Below are positions 47,168 to 60,782 of a stretch of DNA of 64,000 nt, one piece after another. Both the position numbers and the translations under genes were made by a program. The stretch comes from Citrobacter sp. (GTDB lineage: Bacteria; Pseudomonadota; Gammaproteobacteria; Enterobacterales; Enterobacteriaceae), in assembly GCA_019415335.1 (NCBI GenBank), contig DXKH01000051.1, positions 1 to 64,000 of the forward strand. The letters are read 5' to 3'. Under the pieces are notes generated by a model that was not told the origin of the DNA, did not search any database, and saw only the letters and a program-made list of their open reading frames with translations. Position 1 is the first letter of the stretch, and each line of letters opens with the position of its first letter.

Positions 47168-47365
47168 AGATACCCCACTAAGAATGTGAAGGCGCTAATC
47201 ATCCTCTCCGTAACGAGCAATATTATTGACACACCTCACAAATAGCGCACCTGATATATTTATACACAATTATCAGATGTTATTGCCAAATAAAAACAAA
47301 AATACATTATCTAAATAACAAATGAAATTTCCACCAGGGTATCATTAAATAACTTTCGTCCAGGT

Positions 47366-47401
47366 AAAAAAAAGCCCCCTGTCGTTAAATTAACAGGAGG
47401 C
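47366..47401 (-). terminator. cysH intrinsic terminator
   Basis: On the minus strand GCCTCCTGT and ACAGGGGGC form a stem followed by eight T residues, 23 bases after the cysH stop. It ends the cysJIH transcript. The rest of the 47168-47365 gap is AT-rich and probably holds the cas3 promoter. Confidence 0.85.
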
Positions 47402-47423
47402 ATTTAAGTCAGGCTGTGTTTAC

Positions 47424-48158
47424 TCACCCTTCATGCAAACCGCATTCGCGTTTCAGACCAAAAAAGCGGGTTTCTTCTTCTGCCATGCCGGGTTCCCATT
47501 TACGCGTGGTGTGTGTATCGCCCACGGAAAGATAGCCCTGATCCCACAGCGGGTGATATTTCAGCCCGTGCTTTTGCAGGTACTGATAAACCGTACGATT
47601 ATCCCAGTCGATAATCGGCAGCACTTTAAAGACCCCTCGCTGGATAGCCAGCACGGGCAGATGCGCACGGCTTCCGGACTGTTCGCGTCGCAGTCCCGCA
47701 AACCAGGTTTGCGCATTCAGTTCCTGCAACGCCCGGTTCATCGGTTCGACTTTGTTGATCTCATTGTATTTCTCAATACCTTCAACGCCCTGCTCCCACA
47801 GCTTACCGTAGCGCGCTTCCTGCCAGGCGGCGCTCTCACTCGCACGGTAGACCTTCAGGTTCAGCCCGAGTTTGTCCGTTAACTCATCAATAAACTGGTA
47901 AGTTTCCGGGAACAGATAGCCGGTATCGGTCAGGATCACCGGGATATCCGGGCGGATCTGATTGACCAGATGCAGGCTGACCGCCGCCTGAATCCCGAAG
48001 CTTGATGAGAGGACATATTCGCCAGGCAAATTCTCCAGCGCCCACGCCACACGCCCCTCGGCGTCACGTTTTTCCAGTTGGCTGTTGATTTCAGCCAGCG
48101 CCATCACACGCTCTACCTTTGGCAGGGCGTTGAGGGCGTGTAGATCGAGTCTGGACAT
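47424..48158 (-). CDS. cysH: Phosphoadenosine phosphosulfate reductase CysH
   Basis: CysH (244 residues) reduces PAPS to sulfite using thioredoxin or glutaredoxin. The PP-loop-derived [14 protein letters not shown] and [17 protein letters not shown] bind PAPS, and the C-terminal catalytic cysteine is in KRECGLHEG (ECGLH motif), close to the end. It is the last gene of cysJIH, separated from cysI by a BIME. Complete; length as in E. coli. Confidence 0.97.
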   Translation of the reverse strand: MSRLDLHALNALPKVERVMALAEINSQLEKRDAEGRVAWALENLPGEYVLSSSFGIQAAVSLHLVNQIRPDIPVILTDTGYLFPETYQFIDELTDKLGLNLKVYRASESAAWQEARYGKLWEQGVEGIEKYNEINKVEPMNRALQELNAQTWFAGLRREQSGSRAHLPVLAIQRGVFKVLPIIDWDNRTVYQYLQKHGLKYHPLWDQGYLSVGDTHTTRKWEPGMAEEETRFFGLKRECGLHEG

Positions 48159-48180
48159 AAGAACCTCGTTTGCCTGTTTT

Positions 48181-48247
48181 GCCGGGCGGCACTGCGTTTA
48201 CCCGGCCTACAAAACCCGCAAGCCCGGTAAGCGAAGCGCCACCGGGC
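48181..48247. repeat. BIME between cysI and cysH
   Basis: Two inverted REP arms (GCCGGGCGGCACTGCG with CCCGGCCTAC, and AAGCCCGGTAAGCGAAGCG with CCACCGGGC) lie in the 99-base gap within the operon. Such elements can adjust relative mRNA stability of cysI and cysH. Confidence 0.8.
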
Positions 48248-48257
48248 AAAGGATGGG

Positions 48258-49970
48258 TTATTCCCAGAAATCCCGGGCGGGATCGAGCACCGGGCGAATA
48301 ATGCCCGCACGCACCGTAAAGTCACCGAAGCCTTCACCCGCTTCGCGCTCTTTCACCCAGCGCCCAATCAGTTCATCCAGCGAGTCGAGAATTTCCGGCT
48401 CGGTGATATTCTCTTTGAACATCCGCGGGATACGCGTCCCCATTCGGTTACCGCCGAGATGCAGGTTATAACGACCTGGCGCTTTCCCCACCAGCCCCAC
48501 TTCTGCCAGCATCGCACGACCGCAACCGTTCGGGCAGCCTGTCACACGCATCACGATATGCTCGTCACTGACGTGATGTTTCGCCATCAGACCATCAATC
48601 TTATCGATAAACGTCGGCAGGAAGCGCTCAGCCTCCGCCATCGCCAGCGGACAGGTCGGGAACGACACGCAGGCCATGGAGTTTTCACGCTGCGGCGTCA
48701 CCGTATTCATCAGACCGCTTTCTTGCGCGATCTTCTCAATCTTCGCTTTCTGGCTTTCCGGTACGCCAGCGATGATCAGATTCTGATTCGCGGTAATACG
48801 GAACTCGCCTTTATGGATTTTCGAAATTTCCAGCAGGCCCGTTTTCAGCGGACGTCCCGGATAGTCGAGGATTCGGCCGTTTTCGATAAACAGCGTCAGG
48901 TGCCATTTATTGTCGATGCCTTTCACCCAACCAATGCGATCGCCGCGACCGGTGAATTCATACGGACGAATCGGCTCAAATTTGATGCCTGCACGACGTT
49001 CCACTTCCGCTTTAAACGTCTCAACCCCCACGCGTTCCAGCGTGTATTTGGTTTTCGCATTCTTACGATCGGTACGGTTGCCCCAATCGCGCTGGGTGGT
49101 GACCACCGCTTCCGCCACGGCCAGCGTATGCTCCAGCGGCAGATAGCCAAATTCGCTCGCCGTACGGGCGTAGGTTTTCTTGTTACCGTGCTCGATAGAA
49201 AGACCGCCACCCACCAGCAGGTTAAAGCCCACCAGCTTGCCGTTTTCCGCCACCGCGACAAAGTTCATGTCGTTGGCGTGCAAATCGATGTCGTTCTGCG
49301 GCGGGATCACGACCGTGGTTTTAAACTTACGCGGCAGATAGGTCTGACCGAGGATCGGCTCTTCATCCGTCGTCGCGACTTTTTCCTGATCGAGCCAAAT
49401 TTCAGCATACGCGCGGGTGCGCGGCAGCAGATGCTCGGAGATCTTTTTCGCCCACTCGTAAGCTTCGGCGTGCAGCTCAGACTCGTACGGGTTCGAAGTA
49501 CACAGCACGTTACGGTTCATGTCATTGGCGGTTGCCAGCGCGTCCAGCCCTACGGAGTGCAGCATCTGGTGTACCGGCTTCACGTTCTTCTTCAGAATCC
49601 CATGAAACTGGAACGTCTGACGGTTGGTCAGGCGAATGCTGCCGTAAATAGTGTTGTCATGGGCAAACTTATCAATCGCCTGCCACTGTTTGGTGGTGAT
49701 GACGCCACCCGGCAGACGGCAGCGAAGCAACATCGCATGACGCGGCTCCAGCTTTTGTTCTGCACGCTCGGCGCGGATATCGCGGTCATCCTGCTGGTAC
49801 ATTCCGTGAAAACGGATCAGCAGGAAGTTATCACCTTTAAAACCACCGGTGAGACCGTCATTTAAATCTTCAGCAATGGTGCCGCGCAAATAGTTGCTTT
49901 CCAGCTTCATGCGCTCGGCGTCTGCCAGTTTACCTTCGACCACCAGGGGCCCTGGATGTTTTTCGCTCAT
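48258..49970 (-). CDS. cysI: Sulfite reductase hemoprotein subunit CysI
   Basis: CysI (570 residues) holds siroheme and a [4Fe-4S] cluster and reduces sulfite to sulfide with electrons from CysJ. The cluster ligands are in [15 protein letters not shown] and [14 protein letters not shown] (the two CxxxxxC/CxxxC pairs). Substrate Arg/Lys residues lie in the [19 protein letters not shown] segment. The start overlaps the cysJ stop by one base. Complete and of standard length. Confidence 0.97.
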   Translation of the reverse strand: MSEKHPGPLVVEGKLADAERMKLESNYLRGTIAEDLNDGLTGGFKGDNFLLIRFHGMYQQDDRDIRAERAEQKLEPRHAMLLRCRLPGGVITTKQWQAIDKFAHDNTIYGSIRLTNRQTFQFHGILKKNVKPVHQMLHSVGLDALATANDMNRNVLCTSNPYESELHAEAYEWAKKISEHLLPRTRAYAEIWLDQEKVATTDEEPILGQTYLPRKFKTTVVIPPQNDIDLHANDMNFVAVAENGKLVGFNLLVGGGLSIEHGNKKTYARTASEFGYLPLEHTLAVAEAVVTTQRDWGNRTDRKNAKTKYTLERVGVETFKAEVERRAGIKFEPIRPYEFTGRGDRIGWVKGIDNKWHLTLFIENGRILDYPGRPLKTGLLEISKIHKGEFRITANQNLIIAGVPESQKAKIEKIAQESGLMNTVTPQRENSMACVSFPTCPLAMAEAERFLPTFIDKIDGLMAKHHVSDEHIVMRVTGCPNGCGRAMLAEVGLVGKAPGRYNLHLGGNRMGTRIPRMFKENITEPEILDSLDELIGRWVKEREAGEGFGDFTVRAGIIRPVLDPARDFWE

Positions 49971-51769
49971 TAGTAGACATCTCGCTGATAACGGCGCTCA
50001 ACGCGCAGCTCACTTAAAAATTCATCCGCTGATTCCGCGTCCATCGCGCCGAATTCAGCAATCACTTCCAGTAATGCCTGCTCAACGTCTTTCGCCATGC
50101 GATTGGCGTCGCCGCAGACATAAATGTGCGCACCGTCATTAATCCAGCGCCACAGTTCTGCGCCCTGTTCGCGCAGTTTGTCTTGTACGTAGACTTTTTC
50201 TTTTTGATCTCGTGACCAGGCGAGATCGATACGGCTCAGTACGCCTTCTTTGACGTAACGCTGCCATTCCACCTGGTAGAGGAAATCTTCGGTAAAGTGG
50301 GGATTGCCAAAAAACAGCCAGTTTTTACCGGACGCTTCGTCGGCGGCACGCTGCTGCATGAAAGCGCGGAACGGCGCGATGCCCGTCCCCGGACCAATCA
50401 TGATTACCGGGGTTTCAGGATTTGTCGGCAGGCGGAAGTTATCGTTATGTTCGATGAACACACGCACTTCGCCATCTTCTTCGACACGATCGGCGAGGAA
50501 GCTGGATGCGCCACCGGCACGCGCGCGGCCTTCCACTTCATAACGCACCGCGCCCACGGTGATGTGCACTTCACTTTCCACTTCCGCCTGAGAAGACGCA
50601 ATGGAGTACAGACGCGGCGTCAACGGACGCAGCAGGTCGACCAACGCTTGAGCATCCAACTGCGCGGGCGAGAAGCGCAGCATATCGACGACAGGCGTCG
50701 TGGTGGCGTAATGCTGCAACTGCGCCTTATCGCCGACCAGCGGCAACAACGATTCACTGCGCGTTAAGGTGGCATAGTTTTCGACAATGTTGGCAGTATT
50801 GACGGTCAGTTCGACATGCCACTGTAGCGCTTCAGACAGCGGGAGAGACTGGCCATTGACCGTAACCGGCTCATCACCTTTCAGCCAGACCAGTTCTACT
50901 ATTTCTTTTACCAGCGCCGGATCGTTTTGATACCAGACACCCAGCGCATCGCCTGGCTGGTAGCGCAGACCCGAATCACCGAGATCAATTTCGATATGGC
51001 GAACATCTTTCTCTGAATCACGTCCGGTGATTTTTTGATTCACGGACAACGTCGCGCTCAGTGGTGCTTCTTTGGTATACGGACTGGAGTGGATCTCATT
51101 TACTGCACCGCTGGCAACCGGCTGAGCCTGTGTCGCAACCGGCGCACGTGATTTCAACACCTCAACCACACGGGCACGCCACTCGGCGGCGGCGGTCTGG
51201 TATTCCACATCAGCGTCAACACGATCCAACAGGCGCTCACCGCCGAGTTCGGCCAGCTTGCTGTCAAAATCTTTGCCTGACTGACAGAAAAATTCGTATG
51301 ACGTGTCACCCAGACCAAAAATGGCAAATGCGGTGTTGTCGAGCTTCGGTGCTTTTTTAGAGAACAGGAACTTATGCAACGCGACCGCTTCTTCCGGGGG
51401 CTCGCCTTCTCCCTGTGTGGACGTGACGACAACCAGCAGCTTTTCATTGGCAATTTGTTTGAATTTGTAGTCGCCTGCATTAACCAGCGTGACACTGAGT
51501 TTTGCTGCCAACAGGTCGTCACGCAGCGCTTCCGCCACACGACGCGCGTTGCCCGTTTGGGATGCGGAGATCAGCGTGATGCCCGGCATTTCCGCCACGG
51601 GAGCGGGTGCTGCAACGGCTGCGCCGGGTTGGTGATTCAGCGTACCCCAGAAATAGCCTGAAACCCATGCAAGCTGCGTGGGCGTAAGATCGGTGGTGGC
51701 CGCCTGGAGGCGAGCCAGTTGCTCCGGGTTCAGCGGAAGCAAAGCGGAAGGTGGGGCCTGTGTCGTCAT
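49970..51769 (-). CDS. cysJ: Sulfite reductase flavoprotein subunit CysJ
   Basis: CysJ (599 residues) passes electrons from NADPH through FAD and FMN to CysI. The N-terminal flavodoxin domain begins [19 protein letters not shown] (residue about 65), then [16 protein letters not shown]. The FAD domain has [12 protein letters not shown], and the NADPH site has [17 protein letters not shown] and [19 protein letters not shown] sequence ([17 protein letters not shown]) with the C-terminal aromatic residue VY. First gene of cysJIH; a CysB-responsive promoter is expected upstream. Complete. Confidence 0.97.
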   Translation of the reverse strand: MTTQAPPSALLPLNPEQLARLQAATTDLTPTQLAWVSGYFWGTLNHQPGAAVAAPAPVAEMPGITLISASQTGNARRVAEALRDDLLAAKLSVTLVNAGDYKFKQIANEKLLVVVTSTQGEGEPPEEAVALHKFLFSKKAPKLDNTAFAIFGLGDTSYEFFCQSGKDFDSKLAELGGERLLDRVDADVEYQTAAAEWRARVVEVLKSRAPVATQAQPVASGAVNEIHSSPYTKEAPLSATLSVNQKITGRDSEKDVRHIEIDLGDSGLRYQPGDALGVWYQNDPALVKEIVELVWLKGDEPVTVNGQSLPLSEALQWHVELTVNTANIVENYATLTRSESLLPLVGDKAQLQHYATTTPVVDMLRFSPAQLDAQALVDLLRPLTPRLYSIASSQAEVESEVHITVGAVRYEVEGRARAGGASSFLADRVEEDGEVRVFIEHNDNFRLPTNPETPVIMIGPGTGIAPFRAFMQQRAADEASGKNWLFFGNPHFTEDFLYQVEWQRYVKEGVLSRIDLAWSRDQKEKVYVQDKLREQGAELWRWINDGAHIYVCGDANRMAKDVEQALLEVIAEFGAMDAESADEFLSELRVERRYQRDVY

Positions 51770-52074
51770 GCGTCGTTATGTTCCAGTAAGCAAAGCGGAT
51801 TTAAGCAATAAAACCCAAACTGAAGATAAGGGTAACGGCGGTGATAGTAACAATTAAAGAAGGGATGGAAATAACAAATAACCAAATGGACTAACCTGTT
51901 TTAGTTATCGTTATTAGCGACAAAAGCGATTAACTAACCACATGATATACCAGTGATTATTTAATATTAGTCAGCTAAATATGACATTCTGATGCGTAGC
52001 GCCCTTTTAACTAATGATAAAAAATGTACTTTACGGTACCCTACGGCGTTTTTTTGCATTCTTGAGAGTAAATA
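51770..52074. promoter_or_regulatory. cysJ-queD divergent promoter region
   Basis: This 305-base gap lies between divergent genes and is AT-rich. It should contain the CysB-dependent cysJIH promoter and the queD promoter. No sharply defined operator could be picked by eye. An AT-rich stretch with TTTGATAA-like sequence before queD is unremarkable. No gene is seen. Confidence 0.5.
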
Positions 52075-52437
52075 ATGTCCACCACCTTGTTTAAAGATTT
52101 CACCTTCGAAGCCGCTCACCGTCTGCCCCACGTACCAGAAGGGCATAAATGTGGCCGCCTGCATGGTCACTCATTTATGGTGCGTCTTGAAATTACCGGT
52201 GAAGTCTGCCCGCATACCGGTTGGATCATGGATTTTGCCGAGTTAAAGGCCGCATTTAAGCCGACTTATGACAGGCTCGATCATTACTACCTGAACGATA
52301 TTCCCGGTCTGGAAAACCCGACCAGCGAAGTGTTGGCGAAATGGATTTGGGATCAGGTCAAACCGGCAGTCCCTCTGCTGAGCGCAGTAATGGTGAAAGA
52401 GACCTGTACTGCGGGCTGTGTCTATCGCGGCGAGTAA
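52075..52437 (+). CDS. queD: 6-carboxy-5,6,7,8-tetrahydropterin synthase QueD
   Basis: QueD (120 residues) converts dihydroneopterin triphosphate to 6-carboxytetrahydropterin in preQ0/queuosine synthesis. Zinc ligands and catalytic residues are visible: [20 protein letters not shown] (His, catalytic Cys and His) and [22 protein letters not shown] ends the protein. It is followed after a REP by queE, the next enzyme, on the opposite strand. Standard size. Confidence 0.95.
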   Translation: MSTTLFKDFTFEAAHRLPHVPEGHKCGRLHGHSFMVRLEITGEVCPHTGWIMDFAELKAAFKPTYDRLDHYYLNDIPGLENPTSEVLAKWIWDQVKPAVPLLSAVMVKETCTAGCVYRGE

Positions 52438-52448
52438 GTATTTTGTCT

Positions 52449-52520
52449 TGCCGGATAGCGACGTAAAGCGTCTTATCCGGCTAACAGAAAAGCCCGGTAA
52501 GCTAACGCACCGGGCTTTTT
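52449..52520. terminator. REP element plus bidirectional terminator between queD and queE
   Basis: A REP hairpin (GCCGGATAGCGACG with TCTTATCCGGC) is followed by AAAAGCCCGGT and ACCGGGCTTTTT around a 10-base loop, a good intrinsic terminator for the convergent queD and queE. Confidence 0.8.
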
Positions 52521-52521
52521 A

Positions 52522-53193
52522 TCAGGCAATATTCAGATACTTGTGCGTCTGCATCGACAGGCGCCAGTTGCGCGCAATACAGGTTTCAATGCACAGGCGT
52601 GTGGCATCCTCTTTCTGGCTGATAGGTTGCAACGCAATCACCCGCGGCTTGTCATCGCTCAGCGTAGCGAGCAGTTCGTCCAGCGCTTCAATATCACGCA
52701 CGCGCCCAACCGGGTGTTTGATCTCATTTGCGCGTTCCAGCGCCTGTGACAGAACGTCATAACCACCACGCATGTTCACCTTCGGAGAAACGGTCACCCA
52801 GGTATTGGATGTGCAGCGCACTTCGTGCGTACCGCTGGTCTCTATCTGGCAGCTAAAGCCATTCTTTTCCAGCAGATCGGTAAGCGGCATCAGGTCATGG
52901 ATGCACGGTTCGCCGCCGGTAATCACCACATGACGCGCGGTGTAGCCCTGTCGGCCAATCACCGCCAGCAGATCCTCACTGCTTGCCGCGCCCCATTTAT
53001 CGCTCTCTTTGGTTTTCGCCAGGATGCTGTACAGGGAGACTTCCCGATCCTCAAGCTTATCCCAGGTGTGTTTGGTATCGCACCAGGCACAGCCAACCGG
53101 GCATCCCTGTAAACGAATAAAAATGGCGGGGACGCCGGTAAAGTAACCCTCACCTTGCAGGGTCTGGAACATCTCGTTAATCGGGTACTGCAT
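52522..53193 (-). CDS. queE: 7-carboxy-7-deazaguanine synthase QueE
   Basis: QueE (223 residues) is a radical SAM enzyme that rearranges carboxytetrahydropterin to carboxydeazaguanine in queuosine synthesis. The cluster motif CxxxCxxC is in LQGCPVGCAWCDTKHTW, near residue 31. ITGGEPCIHDL and QIETSGTHE match the SAM-binding regions. The start at 53193 gives MQYPINEMFQTLQGEG as in E. coli; an open frame to 53361 is non-coding extension. Divergent or convergent neighbours are unrelated except queD. Confidence 0.95.
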   Translation of the reverse strand: MQYPINEMFQTLQGEGYFTGVPAIFIRLQGCPVGCAWCDTKHTWDKLEDREVSLYSILAKTKESDKWGAASSEDLLAVIGRQGYTARHVVITGGEPCIHDLMPLTDLLEKNGFSCQIETSGTHEVRCTSNTWVTVSPKVNMRGGYDVLSQALERANEIKHPVGRVRDIEALDELLATLSDDKPRVIALQPISQKEDATRLCIETCIARNWRLSMQTHKYLNIA

Positions 53194-53264
53194 AGCGTTC
53201 TCAATATGGGGATAAACGATAATTATCGCAGATCCCCGCCAAAGTATCATGCCCCATCGGTGCT

Positions 53265-53954
53265 TTACGAGGCGATCGCTGCGATAAAGCGTGCCGTGAT
53301 CTGCTGCGGACGCGTGATTGCCCCGCCAACCACCACGGTGTGAGCGCCTAATGCCAGGCAACGTGCGGCGAGTTCCGGGGTATCGACATTCCCTTCCGCC
53401 ACGACCGGAACGCTGACCGCTGCCAACACCTCACGCAAGAACCCACAGTCATTTTCCGCCAGCACATGCCCGGCAGTTTCTGCGGTATAGCCATAGAGCG
53501 TGGTTCCCACACAGTCAAAACCCAAACGCTCGGCTGTCACCGCCTCGTCTATGGTTGCTATATCCGCCATCAGTAGTACGGACGGGTAACGAGCGCGGAT
53601 CTGCGTGACCAACTCTTCCAGCGTCTGCCCACCGGGGCGCGGGCGCGCAGTGGCATCCAGAGCAATTATTTCCGGCTCAACGGTCATCAATTCATCCACT
53701 TCCTGGAGAGTGGCCGTGATAAACACCTCACTGCCAGGGTAATCGCGTTTGATAATCCCAATCACCGGCAGGGAGACCATCTCTTTGATCGCACGAATGT
53801 CCACCACGCTGTTCGCACGGATACCTACCGCACCGCCTTGTGCCGCCGCCAGCGCCATACGTGACATAATAAACGGACTGTGTAGAGGCTCATTTTCCAA
53901 CGCCTGACAGGAGACGATTAATTTACCTTTCAGGGAATCCAGTACTGTTTTCAT
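53265..53954 (-). CDS. nanE: N-acetylmannosamine-6-phosphate 2-epimerase (NanE family)
   Basis: This 229-residue TIM-barrel protein interconverts ManNAc-6-P and GlcNAc-6-P. Family motifs are [41 protein letters not shown] (catalytic Lys), [13 protein letters not shown] and [11 protein letters not shown]. It overlaps the PTS gene stop by one base, so uptake and epimerisation are coupled. It is outside the nan operon, so this is probably a second NanE-type copy; the symbol states the family. The product GlcNAc-6-P would enter NagA/NagB metabolism. Confidence 0.88.
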   Translation of the reverse strand: MKTVLDSLKGKLIVSCQALENEPLHSPFIMSRMALAAAQGGAVGIRANSVVDIRAIKEMVSLPVIGIIKRDYPGSEVFITATLQEVDELMTVEPEIIALDATARPRPGGQTLEELVTQIRARYPSVLLMADIATIDEAVTAERLGFDCVGTTLYGYTAETAGHVLAENDCGFLREVLAAVSVPVVAEGNVDTPELAARCLALGAHTVVVGGAITRPQQITARFIAAIAS

Positions 53955-55510
53955 TACGATAAAATCTCTTCGACTTCATTTTTAATAATGGTGACGTGCG
54001 GGCCATAAATCACCTGAACGCCGTTGCCGCGAATAATCACGCCACGCGCTCCGGTCGCTTTCAGCGCCGCTTCATCTACCTTGCTGCTTTCTTTCACCGT
54101 CACGCGCAAGCGCGTGGCGCAACAGTCCACCTCTTCCAGATTCTCTTTGCCTCCCAGCCCAGCGATGACTGCCGCTGCGCGTTCACTTTGAGGCAGGCCG
54201 GATTCAATCGGGGTTACGTTCTCACGACCCGGCGTCAGCCAGCCAAAGCGGTTAATCAAATAGCGGAAGGTGAAGTAGTAAAGGAAGAACCACGGTATTC
54301 CCACCATGGGGACGTACATCCAGTTGGTTTTAGCTTCCCCCTGCAACACGCCGAAGAGGAGGAAATCGATAAGCCCACCCGAAAAGGTTTGCCCAATCGT
54401 GATATGTAAAATATGGGCGATCATAAACGCCAGACCATCGAAGAAGGCGTGAATGACGTATAACACGGGTGCGACAAACAGGAAGGAGAACTCAATAGGC
54501 TCAGTGATTCCCGTCAGGAAAGAGGTCAGCGCCGCCGACAGCAGCAGACCGGCGACAACCTTTCTATTCTCCGGTTTTGCGGTGTGGTACATCGCCAGAC
54601 ATGCGCCAAGCAGACCAAACATCATGGTGATAAAGCGCCCGGACATAAAGCGCGCGGTACCTGCATAGAACTGCTGCGTATTCGGATCGGCAAGTTGGGC
54701 AAAGAAAATTCGCTGCGTACCTTCAACCAACTGGCCGTTGACGATTTCGCTGCCGCCCAGCGCCGTCGTCCAGAACGGCAAATAAAAGATATGATGTAAA
54801 CCCAGTGGACCAAGCATACGCAGGATGAAACCGTACAACAGCGTCCCCAGATAGCCCGTCGCATCCACCAGACCGCCCAGTCCAAAAATGAGTTTCTGGA
54901 AATGCGACCACACCACCGTCATAACCGCACCCACTCCAATCGCGGCGAGGGAGCTAATAATCGGTACAAAACGCGAACCGCTAAAAAAACCGAGAAACTG
55001 TGGTAGTGAGACTTTATTGAAACGGCTATGCAACGCGCAGGTGACAAGACCAATCACCACCCCACCAAACACGCCCGTTTCCAGCGTCTGAATACCAAGC
55101 GTCATCCCCTGGCCAACTGCACCGGGGTTTTCTTGCGCCAGCGTTCCGTTGAGCGTTAACAAGGCGTTGATGGTGGCGTTCATCACCAGAAATGCCAGCA
55201 ATGCCGCAAGCCCGGCAGTGCCTTTATCCGTTTTCGCCAGCCCCACAGCAACACCGACCGCAAAGAGTACCGACAGGTTGGCAAACACAATGGAACCTGC
55301 GCTGGTCATGATCGTGAAGATTGCCTGCAACCAGTCGACATCTAAAAACGGATAAGCCGTCAATGTGTTTGGATTTGACAACGCGCCGCCAATCCCTAAC
55401 AACAGTCCTGCTGCGGGCAATACCGCAATCGGCAGCATGAAGGATTTGCCGAACCGCTGCGCTTTTTCAAACCATCCCCCCGATGAGGCGCCGCTAAACA
55501 TTTGCATCAT
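53954..55510 (-). CDS. PTS EIIBC permease for an amino sugar (glucose-type family)
   Basis: This 518-residue phosphotransferase permease starts at 55510 ([10 protein letters not shown]) with GGAG nearby. The EIIC domain (about 1-390) has around ten membrane segments ([20 protein letters not shown] at the start) and the conserved [10 protein letters not shown]. The EIIB domain has the phospho-cysteine in [13 protein letters not shown] (about residue 440). There is no EIIA domain, so it would use the glucose EIIA (Crr). The downstream NanE epimerase suggests N-acetylmannosamine or a related sugar as substrate. A divergent RpiR regulator controls it. Substrate is inferred. Confidence 0.88.
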   Translation of the reverse strand: MMQMFSGASSGGWFEKAQRFGKSFMLPIAVLPAAGLLLGIGGALSNPNTLTAYPFLDVDWLQAIFTIMTSAGSIVFANLSVLFAVGVAVGLAKTDKGTAGLAALLAFLVMNATINALLTLNGTLAQENPGAVGQGMTLGIQTLETGVFGGVVIGLVTCALHSRFNKVSLPQFLGFFSGSRFVPIISSLAAIGVGAVMTVVWSHFQKLIFGLGGLVDATGYLGTLLYGFILRMLGPLGLHHIFYLPFWTTALGGSEIVNGQLVEGTQRIFFAQLADPNTQQFYAGTARFMSGRFITMMFGLLGACLAMYHTAKPENRKVVAGLLLSAALTSFLTGITEPIEFSFLFVAPVLYVIHAFFDGLAFMIAHILHITIGQTFSGGLIDFLLFGVLQGEAKTNWMYVPMVGIPWFFLYYFTFRYLINRFGWLTPGRENVTPIESGLPQSERAAAVIAGLGGKENLEEVDCCATRLRVTVKESSKVDEAALKATGARGVIIRGNGVQVIYGPHVTIIKNEVEEILS

Positions 55511-55530
55511 TTTTTCATCTCCTCGATTAT

Positions 55531-55579
55531 TGATGAAAATTTTTACCATATTAATTTTTATAAATGAAAATTATCATCA
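55531..55579. promoter_or_regulatory. Imperfect inverted repeat, candidate RpiR operator
   Basis: TGATGAAAATTTTTA (55530-55544) and TAAATGAAAATTATCATCA (55561-55579) are inverted copies with a few mismatches around an AT-rich centre. The pair lies between the divergent PTS and RpiR genes, just upstream of the PTS start. Position and symmetry suit an RpiR-family operator. Confidence 0.5.
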
Positions 55580-55675
55580 CAATCCAGGAAGCCGATCATA
55601 CTTTTTTAAAATGTCTGGCATCTCTCCCCTGCTTTCCGCCACACTATCAACAGATAAACGCATTAAGGATTTTGC

Positions 55676-56500
55676 ATGTCAGAAAATGAAAACCTGCTGC
55701 TGAGATTGCGCCAGAGCGTTGCTGGATATAGCCGAACACAACAGAAGCTAGGTGAGTTTGTACTTAGCGATCCGGCAAAAGTTGTCTACCTGACGATTAC
55801 CGAACTGGCGCGTGAAAGCGGCACCAGCGAAGCTAGCGTCACACGTCTGTGCCGAACGCTGGGGTGTAAGGGGTATAACGAATTCAAAATGGCGCTGGCA
55901 CTCGATCTCCGACAAGGACAGCCTGTAGAGCACAGCGGTGATGAGATTGACAATGTGGTCAATGAATCCGTGCAAGCGCTGCAGGACACAGCAAAATTAC
56001 TCGACAGGACCTTACTGGAAGCAGCCGCGCTTGCACTGCATCAGGCTCAGTCGGTGCAGATTTATGGCGTAGCGGCCAGCGCCATTCTGGGGGAGTATTT
56101 ACATTACAAACTCCTGCGACTGGGGAAACCCGCACAATTGTTCAGCGACATGCATCGTGCTGCTATGAACGCCACAACGCTTAGTAAAAATACGCTCGTG
56201 GTGGCGATTTCCAGTTCAGGCTCCACGCGCGATCTGCTGCATGTCGTAAAACTAGCGCGTAAGCGAGGTGTGCGCGTACTGGCGCTGAGTAATACGCCGC
56301 GCAGTCCATTAGCGTCGCTGAGTGATATTCAACTGGTCGCGGCCAAACCAGAAGGTCCGTTGAGTGCCGGCGCACTGAACGCCAAGGTGGGAGTGATGCT
56401 GTTGATAGAACTGCTCACTACATCGCTGATTGCGTTAGATGAAAAGTACAGCGATGTGAGCCAGCAAACTGCCAGCGCGACCCTACCGCTACTGCTTTAA
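55676..56500 (+). CDS. RpiR-family transcriptional regulator of the PTS/NanE genes
   Basis: This 274-residue regulator has an N-terminal HTH_6 domain (LTITELARESGTSEASVTRL, residues about 38-57) and a C-terminal SIS sugar-phosphate domain (VAISSSGSTRDLLHVVKLAR, residues about 177-196). Regulators of this type often repress amino-sugar operons and are released by a sugar phosphate. It is divergent from the PTS-nanE genes and shares the gap with an inverted repeat. Its effector is probably ManNAc-6-P or GlcNAc-6-P, as an inference. Confidence 0.9.
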   Translation: MSENENLLLRLRQSVAGYSRTQQKLGEFVLSDPAKVVYLTITELARESGTSEASVTRLCRTLGCKGYNEFKMALALDLRQGQPVEHSGDEIDNVVNESVQALQDTAKLLDRTLLEAAALALHQAQSVQIYGVAASAILGEYLHYKLLRLGKPAQLFSDMHRAAMNATTLSKNTLVVAISSSGSTRDLLHVVKLARKRGVRVLALSNTPRSPLASLSDIQLVAAKPEGPLSAGALNAKVGVMLLIELLTTSLIALDEKYSDVSQQTASATLPLLL

Positions 56501-56506
56501 AGGCAT

Positions 56507-56532
56507 AAAAAAACCCGCCGAAGCGGGTTTTT
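56507..56532. terminator. Bidirectional terminator between rpiR-type gene and eno
   Basis: AAAAAAACCCGC, a CGAA loop and GCGGGTTTTT form a compact hairpin with A and T tracts on the two sides, so it can stop both the regulator and the convergent eno transcript. Confidence 0.88.
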
Positions 56533-56557
56533 CAGAGTCTAAAGCGACAGTAATAAA

Positions 56558-57925
<1,368 letters not shown>

Positions 57926-57941
57926 CTAACTTTTTTACTTC

Positions 57942-59594
<1,653 letters not shown>

Positions 59595-59632
59595 TTAGGG
59601 TGAAACGATGGAATAACCAGGACGGGAAAGTA

Positions 59633-59810
59633 GTATACCCGAACATGACGTACGCCACAAACTTTCATTATCCCCTCTCCTTCGTTCTCCAAGCCGCACC
59701 GGTGTTGGCTTCCTTCACTCACCCCCAGTCACATAGCATTTCTCTGTTCCTGGGGATTCTTTCAGTCGCCGCCTTGTTGCGACTCGAATAACTCGAAGAG
59801 GCAGTATACA
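59633..59810. repeat. ERIC-like element between pyrG and mazG
   Basis: TTGGCTTCCTTCACTCACCCC, CAGTCAC, TCCTGGGGATTC and CCGCCTTGTTGCGACTCGAA (about 59706-59790, given in parts) match the ERIC consensus in order. Flanking ATACCC and AGTATA ends suggest a longer copy with extra internal sequence. It fills most of the 351-base gap between pyrG and mazG; the rest holds nothing recognised beyond probable pyrG promoter sequence. Confidence 0.7.
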
Positions 59811-59930
59811 CGGTGTTTCATCGACATAACGGGAAGAGAAAATAGCCTCTTTGAGGTAAATGTTTTTGACGCAAATCAAGCGCTTGTTATTTAAAAAATC
59901 ACACAAAACGCGCTTGACCGCTCAAACTCC

Positions 59931-60722
59931 TTAGAGATCAATTTCCTGGCGTTTTACCTGCTGCCAGACTTCTTCCATCGTTTCCAAATCAACGCCGGTC
60001 ATTTCCAGACCCCGCGCCGCCACAATCCGTTCGACTTCACGAAAACGCCGCTCGAACTTTTCGTTGGCTTTTTGCAGCGCGGTCTCCGCTTTGGTGCCTA
60101 AATGACGGGCCATATTGACGGTGGCAAACAGCAAATCGCCCATTTCCTCTTCCAGTTTAGCCTGGTCGACAACGGCCTGCCGGGCCTCGTGCATGACCTC
60201 GTCGATCTCTTCGTACACCTTATCGACCACCGGTCCCAGCGTCGTCCAGTCAAAACCGACATTCGAACAGCGCTTCTGGATTTTCTGCGCCCGCATTAAC
60301 GCCGGTAAACTGCGCGGAATATCATCGAGGGCAGAATGCTGCGCTTTTTGCGCCCGTTCGCCTGTTTTGATTTGTTCCCAGCGGGCCAACACCTCGCTGC
60401 TATCGCGGGCCTGGGCATCAGCAAAAACGTGCGGGTGGCGGCGTTCCAGTTTGTCACTGATAGCGGCACAAATATCATTGAAATCAAAGCGCCCTTCTTC
60501 CTGGGCTATCTGCGCGTAAAACACCACCTGAAACAGCAGATCGCCCAGTTCACCGCGCAGGTCGTCAAAATCCTCACGGGAAATCGCGTCGAGCACTTCG
60601 TAGGTTTCTTCAAGGGTGTAAGGGGCAAGCGTGGCGAAAGTCTGTTCGTTATCCCACGGACAGCCGGTTTCCGGGTCGCGCAGGCGTTGCATGATGCCAA
60701 GCAGGCGGTCAATTTGAGTCAT
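59931..60722 (-). CDS. mazG: Nucleoside triphosphate pyrophosphohydrolase MazG
   Basis: MazG (263 residues) hydrolyses (d)NTPs to monophosphates and lowers ppGpp effects. Two MazG repeats are visible. The first is GCPWDNEQTFATLAPYTLEETYEV with ELGDLLFQVVFYA, and the second has DEVMHEARQ with KLEEEMGDLLFATVNMAR, each with the ExxE-x12-ExxD metal motif. The start at 60722 gives MTQIDRLLGIMQRLRDPE, 263 residues, equal to E. coli. It follows relA, separated by a REP, the usual relA-mazG order (the mazEF toxin pair of E. coli is absent here). Confidence 0.95.
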   Translation of the reverse strand: MTQIDRLLGIMQRLRDPETGCPWDNEQTFATLAPYTLEETYEVLDAISREDFDDLRGELGDLLFQVVFYAQIAQEEGRFDFNDICAAISDKLERRHPHVFADAQARDSSEVLARWEQIKTGERAQKAQHSALDDIPRSLPALMRAQKIQKRCSNVGFDWTTLGPVVDKVYEEIDEVMHEARQAVVDQAKLEEEMGDLLFATVNMARHLGTKAETALQKANEKFERRFREVERIVAARGLEMTGVDLETMEEVWQQVKRQEIDL

Positions 60723-60741
60723 TGGAACATCCTGAAAACAC

Positions 60742-60772
60742 AGGCCCGATAAGCGAAGCGCCACCGGGCCTG
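60742..60772. repeat. REP element between relA and mazG
   Basis: CAGGCCCGATAAGCGAAGCG followed by CCACCGGGCC forms a REP hairpin in the 60-base gap within this gene pair. Confidence 0.75.
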
Positions 60773-60782
60773 GAAAGTAAAA

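Noticed and set aside
48459..49865. 468-codon open frame on the plus strand opposite cysI
   Set aside because: It is an antisense shadow of cysI; cysI has all siroheme/Fe-S motifs and operon context.
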